A stretch of DNA of 20,412 nt from an uncultured Subdoligranulum sp. GTDB lineage: Bacteria > Bacillota > Clostridia > Oscillospirales > Ruminococcaceae. A program made the position numbers and the translations under genes. The notes beneath the pieces were generated by a model that was not told where the DNA came from, made no database searches, and saw only the letters and a program-made list of their open reading frames with translations. The stretch spans positions 1 to 20,412 of the forward strand of contig UQZO01000027.1 in NCBI GenBank assembly GCA_900545545.1. Direction: 5' to 3'. The number at the start of each line of letters is the position of its first letter. The stretch's first letter is position 1. Below are positions 15,658 to 20,412 of this stretch, one piece after another.

Positions 15658-16281
15658 TTACGGCAGCAGCCGGTAGCGGCCCTTGCCGGTCTTTTCGATC
15701 TTGCCCGCCTCGCACAAGGATTTCAGCGCCCGCTGCAGCTGGCGGCGGCTGCAGCGCAGCAGCAGGGTGGCGGCTTCCACCCCGCACAGGGTGTGGCCGG
15801 GGGCGCTTTGCTGCAGATACAAAAGCACCCGTTCCTCGGTGGTGGCGGCGGGCAGGTCCACCGAGGAAAACAGGGTCAGTTTGTCGGCAAAGGAGTGCAG
15901 CACCTGATGCAGAAACCGCACATCCTGCCTCAGCCGGGCACGGTTGGGCTCCAGAGGCAGGCAGAGGCAGACCACTTCCGTGCGGGCCTGGGCAAAAAAG
16001 GGAGCCAGCCCCCGGTTCACGAACTCCATATCCCCCAGCAGGGTGGGGCCGCTGCTCAGATTCACCGGCACCAGCCCGCCGTCCCGCCGCAGACCATAAA
16101 TTTGTACGGTGCCCTGCACCACACACAGTAAATCCTGCAGCGGGCGGCCGGGGTCTGCCAGGTATTCCCCCTTGTCAGACCGTGCCAGAAAGAACCCAAG
16201 CCCCGGGGTATCGAACCACTGGTCCACGCCGCTGCGCCGCAGCCACTGGGCCACAAGGGCGGCATCATAGTTTTTTTCCAC
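15658..16281 (-). CDS. Crp/Fnr-family transcriptional regulator
   Basis: A 207-residue regulator. The N-terminal half is a cyclic-nucleotide-binding-like beta roll (GEYLADPGRPLQDLLCVVQGTVQIY, then the GPTLLGDMEF loop). The C-terminal half is a winged helix, TLCGVEAATLLLRCSRRQLQRALKSL. Against E. coli CRP's recognition helix (CSRETVGR), both DNA-contacting Arg positions are kept, while the Glu is replaced. No Fnr-type Cys cluster is seen, so the signal is unknown. I chose GTG at 16281, nine bases after AGGTGG; an in-frame ATG at 16335 would lie inside the promoter. It diverges from the MATE gene, with a CRP-like operator between them. Confidence 0.82.
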   Translation of the reverse strand: MEKNYDAALVAQWLRRSGVDQWFDTPGLGFFLARSDKGEYLADPGRPLQDLLCVVQGTVQIYGLRRDGGLVPVNLSSGPTLLGDMEFVNRGLAPFFAQARTEVVCLCLPLEPNRARLRQDVRFLHQVLHSFADKLTLFSSVDLPAATTEERVLLYLQQSAPGHTLCGVEAATLLLRCSRRQLQRALKSLCEAGKIEKTGKGRYRLLP

Positions 16282-16306
16282 CGAAAGTTCCCACCTTTCT
16301 GGGTTT

Positions 16307-16335
16307 ATTGTGCCATATGTCACATTAAAATGCAA
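16307..16335 (-). promoter_or_regulatory. Promoter of the Crp/Fnr-type gene
   Basis: On the minus strand TTGCAT (16335-16330) and CACAAT (16312-16307) are 17 bp apart. The CRP-like palindrome occupies the spacer and part of the -10, so bound regulator should block this promoter. Confidence 0.5.
16309..16324. promoter_or_regulatory. CRP-like operator between regulator and MATE gene
   Basis: TGTGCCATATGTCACA matches the CRP consensus TGTGA-N6-TCACA at nine of the ten fixed bases. The six central bases are themselves the palindrome CATATG. It sits between a Crp/Fnr-type gene and its divergent neighbour, the usual place for an autoregulatory site. Confidence 0.7.
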
Positions 16336-16376
16336 CCAACTCTGGTAGGATGAAGGAAACCTGAGGGAGGGAAACG

Positions 16377-17708
16377 ATGGAAAACGAACTTTTTACCGGC
16401 ACCAGTGTGCCCAAAGCCTATCTGAAACTGTCCATGCCGCTGGTATTCAGCATGGTGGTCACCCTGATCTACAACCTGGCCGATACCTACTTTGTAGCCC
16501 AGACCGGCAACACCGACCTGGTGGCCGGGGTGTCGCTTGGGGCCCCGGTGTTCACCCTGCTTATGGCGGTGGGCAACATCTTTGCCCAGGGGGGCAGCTC
16601 GCTGATCTCCCGGTATCTGGGGGCGCAGCAGACCGAAAGCGTGCGCCGGGTCAGCTGCTTCTGTTTTTACAGCACTCTGGTCGTGGGGGTGGTGATCGGG
16701 GCGGGAATGTTGCTTATCCAGCAGCCGGTACTGGCCCTGCTGGGGGCCGACGCCGCCACCTGGGACCACGCGGCGGCCTATTATTTCTGGCTGGCGGTGG
16801 GCGCCCCGGCGCTGATTTTGTCCTTCATCCACTCCAACCTGCTGCGGGCGGAAGGCATGTCCCGGGAATCCATGGCGGGCACCATTCTGGGTGCGGTGGT
16901 CAACATCATTCTGGACCCGGTCTTTATCTCGGTGTTGGGGCTGGGGGCCGCCGGGGCTGCCATCGCCACCATCATCGGCTACCTGTGCTGCGATGTGTTT
17001 TTCCTGGGGGTGGTGCTGGCCAAAAGCAAGGTGCTGTCGGTACACCCCGCCCACTGCCGGGCCGGCCGCAACCAGGTGGTGCAGATTCTGACGGTGGGCA
17101 TTCCTTCGGCGGTGGTCAACCTGATGCAAAGCGCCAGCATGGTGCTGACCAACCAGTTCCTGCTGCCCTACGGCAACGATAAGATCGCCGCCATGGGCAT
17201 CGTGCTCAAGGTGAGCATGATCGTGCTGCTTCTGCTCACAGGGTTTGCCTTCGGCGGGCAGCCGCTGTTCGGCTACTACTACGGTGCCGGGGACAAGGAA
17301 CGGTTCGCCCGGCTGTTGCGGTTCTGCGTACAGTTTCTGTCCGCGGTGGCGCTAGTGCTGTCGGCGGCGGTGTTCGTGGCGGCCCCGGGGCTCATGCGGC
17401 TGTTTCTGGACAACGACGGCGTGGTGCGCGACGGCGCCCTGATGCTGCGCTGCCAGGTGGTCACCATGGTGTTTGTGGGCTTTGTGCTGCTCATGACCAT
17501 CGTGTTCCAGTCCATGGGCAAGGCGGGGGCGTCCTTTGTGCTTTCCATCAGCCGCCAGGGCGTGGTCTTTGTGGCGGTGCTGCTGGTGGGGCGGCAGCTG
17601 GCCGGGTATAACGGCATTCTGCTGGCCCAGGCGGTTGCCGACACCCTGACCATGCTGGGGGCGTTGGTGCTTTTCCGCACGCAGCTGCAAAAGCACGGCT
17701 ACGCCTGA
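16377..17708 (+). CDS. MATE-family multidrug/metabolite exporter
   Basis: A 443-residue membrane protein with about 12 hydrophobic segments in two similar halves, the normal MATE length. It opens MENELFTGTSVPKAYLKLSMP and continues IYNLADTYFVAQ, typical of the DinF/MepA-like branch. Related landmarks include GGSSLISRYLGA and LLRAEGMSRESM. It would expel cationic or aromatic compounds using Na+ or H+. A possible -10, TAGGAT (16346-16351), would put the start of transcription near 16358, about 41.5 bp from the centre of the CRP-like operator. A ribosome binding site AGGGAGGG (16364-16371) precedes the ATG. Its substrate could be polyphenol products, but nothing in the sequence proves this. Confidence 0.88.
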   Translation: MENELFTGTSVPKAYLKLSMPLVFSMVVTLIYNLADTYFVAQTGNTDLVAGVSLGAPVFTLLMAVGNIFAQGGSSLISRYLGAQQTESVRRVSCFCFYSTLVVGVVIGAGMLLIQQPVLALLGADAATWDHAAAYYFWLAVGAPALILSFIHSNLLRAEGMSRESMAGTILGAVVNIILDPVFISVLGLGAAGAAIATIIGYLCCDVFFLGVVLAKSKVLSVHPAHCRAGRNQVVQILTVGIPSAVVNLMQSASMVLTNQFLLPYGNDKIAAMGIVLKVSMIVLLLLTGFAFGGQPLFGYYYGAGDKERFARLLRFCVQFLSAVALVLSAAVFVAAPGLMRLFLDNDGVVRDGALMLRCQVVTMVFVGFVLLMTIVFQSMGKAGASFVLSISRQGVVFVAVLLVGRQLAGYNGILLAQAVADTLTMLGALVLFRTQLQKHGYA

Positions 17709-17719
17709 ACCTGTACGCA

Positions 17720-17749
17720 AAAAGCCGGACCCATCAGGGTCCGGCTTTT
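17720..17749. terminator. Bidirectional intrinsic terminator
   Basis: AAAAGCCGGACCC (17720-17732) and GGGTCCGGCTTTT (17737-17749) are perfect complements around ATCA. It ends the MATE gene and, read the other way, the minus-strand hydrolase operon that stops at 17761. Confidence 0.92.
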
Positions 17750-17760
17750 GTGGTTGCGGG

Positions 17761-18549
17761 TTACAGCGGCTGGCTGCCGAACTCTTTGTACAGTTCGGGC
17801 AGAATGGCCGCCAGGTTGGTGAATTCCTTGATGTTGTGGGCAAACAGGCCCTTGGGCACCACGTCGGGCACACGGGCACCTTCCGGCAAAATCTTGCGGT
17901 AGGCGCCCTCCACCAGGGCGTAGCCGATCCAGAACCGGGACCGGAACAGGATGCCGTCCTTATACGGCGCCCACACATGGGTCATGGCGGCGGGGCAGCC
18001 CCCCTCCCCAATGGCGCAGACCATGCTTTGGCCGTGGGCGGTATCGGGGGCATCATAGCCGAAATCGGCCGGGCTCTTGAAGCAGAGCTTCAGAAAATCC
18101 GGGCCGGGGCCCACATCCTCCATAATATAATGGTTGACGCCCCAGGTTTTCTCCCGCATGGGCACAGCAGGGTCGCACACATAGGCGCAGTTGTCCGCCC
18201 GGGCAAAATAGTGGTCCTCGGGGTCCCAGATCTTGTAGCGCAGGTCGCTGCCCACGCTGTGCCAGGGGAACCACCAGTCCATCATCTCGGTGGTGACGCC
18301 GGGCATATAGGTTTCGTTGCAGACAAAGGCCGTGCCGTCCTCGGCTACCCCGTAGCCGATCTGGCAGAAGTCCTTTTCCTCGCCTTTCAAAAAGAGGTTG
18401 CGGTCCTCGAAAGGCACGGCCCGGACGGGACTCGGCCCGGCGGCCAGCACCGCCAGCTTTTCCGCCGGTACTTCGGCCAGCGGCCGGGTAAAGAATTGGT
18501 AATAGGGCAGGGCCATTTCCTCATGGCTGACGCCTACTTTTTTGCTCAT
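17761..18549 (-). CDS. DAPG hydrolase (PhlG)/phloretin hydrolase family protein
   Basis: A 262-residue soluble protein. The family has a Zn-dependent fold that hydrolyses the C-C bond of acylphloroglucinols: PhlG acts on 2,4-diacetylphloroglucinol, and phloretin hydrolase of Eubacterium ramulus acts on phloretin. Family blocks visible are WWFPWHSVGSDLRYKIW (92-108) and HNIKEFTNLAAILPELY (238-254). Candidate zinc ligands are H113, E144, H238 and E242. Their 31- and 4-residue spacings equal those I recall for PhlG (H129/E160 and H270/E274). It is last in a minus-strand operon behind a DUF1097-like gene, seven bases apart. A role in cleaving a flavonoid-derived dihydrochalcone fits the C-glycoside genes nearby; the substrate is inferred. 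Confidence 0.82.
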   Translation of the reverse strand: MSKKVGVSHEEMALPYYQFFTRPLAEVPAEKLAVLAAGPSPVRAVPFEDRNLFLKGEEKDFCQIGYGVAEDGTAFVCNETYMPGVTTEMMDWWFPWHSVGSDLRYKIWDPEDHYFARADNCAYVCDPAVPMREKTWGVNHYIMEDVGPGPDFLKLCFKSPADFGYDAPDTAHGQSMVCAIGEGGCPAAMTHVWAPYKDGILFRSRFWIGYALVEGAYRKILPEGARVPDVVPKGLFAHNIKEFTNLAAILPELYKEFGSQPL

Positions 18550-18555
18550 GGTGTG

Positions 18556-19077
18556 TTACTCCCTTCCCGCAGGACGGCGCTTGCGCCAAAGGCGCAGCAG
18601 TCTGTCCCGCACAATGTTCAAAAATACCCCTACATACCACACGCCCGCCAGCATGGCGGCGCCGATCTGCACCGGCAGCGTACCGAGGTTGGCCAGCCCC
18701 ACCGGGGTCAGGATGGTCAGCCCGATGGCCCAGCCGCAGAGCCAGGCCGGGCAGAAAATCCACCGGGGGAACAGCCCCGACACGATGACCGCCAGGCCCC
18801 CCATGACAAAGAGGGTCAGAAACACCTCGAGGTCGGGGTTCAGGGTCATTTTGTCCATGACCACCAGGGCCAGCCAGGCCCAGAAATCCCCCAGCAGGAA
18901 CCCGGCAGAGATCTTGGGCGCATCGGCGGCTTTGTCGCCGTTTGCCGCGCAGAGTCCCGCGCAGATCAGGGCCACCGCGCCGGTGGTCACCCCCACGTAG
19001 GGGGCCGCCACCGCCCACAGCGGCGGCAGCAGCGCGATGCAAAAGGCCAGGGTCAGCGTTTCCGCTTTGTTGCGCAT
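18556..19077 (-). CDS. Small membrane protein, DUF1097-like
   Basis: A 173-residue very hydrophobic protein with about five or six membrane segments and a basic C-terminal tail (RDRLLRLWRKRRPAGRE). The arrangement resembles the DUF1097/YcdZ family, which has no established activity. It lies 12 bp after the flavoprotein stop and 6 bp before the hydrolase start, so it is in the same operon. A transport or membrane-anchoring role for an aromatic substrate is conceivable but not shown. The ribosome binding site is weak (GGGGG), suggesting translation coupled to the upstream gene. Confidence 0.65.
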   Translation of the reverse strand: MRNKAETLTLAFCIALLPPLWAVAAPYVGVTTGAVALICAGLCAANGDKAADAPKISAGFLLGDFWAWLALVVMDKMTLNPDLEVFLTLFVMGGLAVIVSGLFPRWIFCPAWLCGWAIGLTILTPVGLANLGTLPVQIGAAMLAGVWYVGVFLNIVRDRLLRLWRKRRPAGRE

Positions 19078-19089
19078 CGTCGGCCCCCG

Positions 19090-20365
19090 TTACTGGCAGT
19101 CGGCAATGTACTGGGCGATGGCCTCACCGGCCATACGGCCGGAGTTGACGGCAAAGCCCATGGAGTTGCCGGGCAGGGTGAAGTTGTAGCTGTCGCCGTA
19201 GAGGGTGTTGGCGTCGGAACCGGCGCTGTACAACCCCTCGATGGGCAGGTGATCCTTGTTGAGCACCTCGCAGTATTTGTTCACCCGCACGCCACCCACG
19301 GTGCCGTAGGCGCCCAGGTAGTATTTGCCCACCAGGTACTTGCCCTTGCCGGTGATGGGGTGCAGGTACTTCTGGGGTTTGTGGAACTGGCTGTCCACGC
19401 CGCAGCGGCACATGGCGTTGTAGTCGTCGATGGTCTGCTGCAGCTTGTCGGCGTCGATGCCCAGCTTTTCGGCCAGCTCGGGGATGGTCTCGGCCTCGAA
19501 GTAGGCTTCGTAGCCCTGCTCCACTGCCAGCTTGGCCTGCCCCTCAAAGTTCAGGAAGGCTTCGGCCGGGTGGACGATGTCCACGATGTCGGGGCCGTTC
19601 TTCTTGTACTGCTTCAGAATGCCCTCATCCATGATGCAGTAGCCGTAGTTGCCGGGCTGCAGGGCGATGGCATTGCCCGCGTAGGTGGTGTTGCCCAGAT
19701 CCCCTTCGTTCATGAAGCGGTCGCCCAGCTGGTTGATCATCAGGTTGGGCTGGCGCAGCACGGCGTCCAGCAGGAACCAGTTCAGGTTGTCGGGCAGCTG
19801 GTAGATGGCCTCGATGTTCTGGCCGAACTTCTCGGCGCCCACTTCCCACATCATCTTCAGGCCGTCGCCGGTGATGCCGGGAATACGGAAGGGGAAATAG
19901 TCCTTGCCGATGTGCAGGCCGAACTCCTTCTCGATCATCTCGGGGTTGTTGCCGAAGCCGCCGGTGGCCACCAGCACCGCCTTGCCGCGCACTTCCAGGC
20001 CGTTGCCGTCCTTGTCCACGGCCACGGCGCCGCAGACCTTGCCGTTCTCCACGATCAGCTTGGTGGCCGGGGTCTCGGTCAGGATCTCGCAGCCCAGCTC
20101 CTTGGCCCGCTGGGTCAGCACCTTGACCATGGCGCCCGCTGCACGGGGACCGATGACGCCGTTCTCCGGCTTGACGATGTGCCAGGTGGCCTCGGATTCC
20201 TTGAAGTAGCGGAAGGCGCCCGCGAACTCCACGCCCATCTCCTGCAGCCAGTCGATGGTGTCGGCGCTCTTGTGGAAGTAGGTCTGCACCAGGTCCTCAT
20301 CCACGCGGTAGTGGGTGTATTCCATGTGCATCTGCAGCGCCTGCTCCACGCTGATGTTGTTGAAC
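19090..20365 (-). CDS. FAD-dependent oxidoreductase, fumarate-reductase flavoprotein type (5' truncated)
   Basis: About 424 residues of an FAD_binding_2 protein (FrdA/UrdA/KstD-like) whose N-terminus, including the GxGxxG dinucleotide loop, lies beyond the contig. Visible are GKAVLVATGGFGNNPEMI, a capping-domain region with GITGDGLKMMWEVGA, and the C-terminal FAD block GLYSAGSDANTLYGDSYN leading to NSMGFAVNSGRMAGE. No FMN-binding or cytochrome domain is fused at the C-terminus. Related gut enzymes reduce activated C=C bonds, such as those of fumarate, urocanate or cinnamate-like acids. Beside a PhlG-type hydrolase it may reduce a flavonoid or enone intermediate; steroid or acrylate-type substrates are alternatives. 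The first ten residues encoded upstream of 20365 come from adapter and are not real. Confidence 0.82.
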
Positions 20366-20412
20366 CTGTCTCTTATACACATCTCCGAGCCCACGAGACC
20401 GTACTAGATCTC
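20366..20412. other. Sequencing adapter: Nextera transposon end plus i7 index
   Basis: The 19-bp Tn5 mosaic end (20366-20384) is followed by the Nextera read-2 primer part CCGAGCCCACGAGAC (20385-20399), then CGTACTAG (20400-20407), which equals index N702, and ATCTC of the P7 primer. This is library artefact. Genomic sequence ends at 20365. Confidence 0.98.

Noticed and set aside
20366..20394. MGSEMCIRDR as the start of the flavoprotein
   Set aside because: It is a translation of the Nextera adapter read from a GTG, not genomic sequence.
1..20412. CRISPR arrays, tRNA or rRNA genes
   Set aside because: No regularly spaced repeats, cloverleaf-like sequences or rRNA stretches were recognised on reading both strands.

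Overview
The window is a high-GC piece of a Gram-positive chromosome. It has strong AAGGAGG-type ribosome binding sites, a lipoprotein box, hairpin-plus-T terminators and Clostridia-type protein families. The style fits a gut Oscillospiraceae/Ruminococcaceae bacterium (Faecalibacterium/Gemmiger/Subdoligranulum-like). That placement is a guess from protein and terminator style, not a computed one. The window is one assembled contig: its last 47 bases (20366-20412) are Nextera adapter plus an i7 index, not genome.

Left edge (1 to about 600): debris of an integrative conjugative element on the minus strand. It holds the tail of a PcfB/DUF3801-like protein overlapping the first ~99 codons of a VirD4-type coupling protein, which breaks off abruptly. 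No intact gene is seen from 481 to 889.

Main region (818-11646, plus strand): an AraC-type regulator fused to a GH39-like module is followed by a strong terminator. After it come two closely spaced gene blocks: Gfo/Idh/MocA oxidoreductase - TIM-barrel isomerase, then (past an internal hairpin) C-glycoside deglycosidase alpha subunit - beta subunit - iron-sulfur flavoprotein - second Gfo/Idh/MocA oxidoreductase - GPH symporter - ROK sugar kinase. The alpha/beta pair next to a Gfo/Idh oxidoreductase is the signature of the DgpA/DgpBC (DfgAB, CarBC) chemistry. In that chemistry the sugar 3-OH of a plant C-glycoside is oxidised to a ketone, and the C-C bond between sugar and aglycone is then cleaved. 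Importer, kinase and extra isomerase/oxidoreductase would supply the substrate and recycle the sugar.

Next block (11804-15619): a complete RbsB/RbsA/RbsC-type sugar ABC importer. A 190-bp structured gap separates the binding protein from the ATPase, and the ATPase's second nucleotide-binding domain looks catalytically dead.

Right part: a Crp/Fnr-type regulator (minus) diverges from a MATE exporter (plus), with a near-perfect CRP-like palindrome between them. Beyond it lies a minus-strand operon running in from beyond the right end: FAD-dependent reductase of the fumarate-reductase flavoprotein type (5' part missing), DUF1097-like membrane protein, and a DAPG/phloretin hydrolase family protein. 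The last family cleaves C-C bonds of acylphloroglucinols. The most interesting reading is a single neighbourhood able to take flavonoid C-glycosides apart on both sides: sugar release by the plus-strand operon and aglycone processing by the minus-strand operon. This is inference from families and neighbourhood only.
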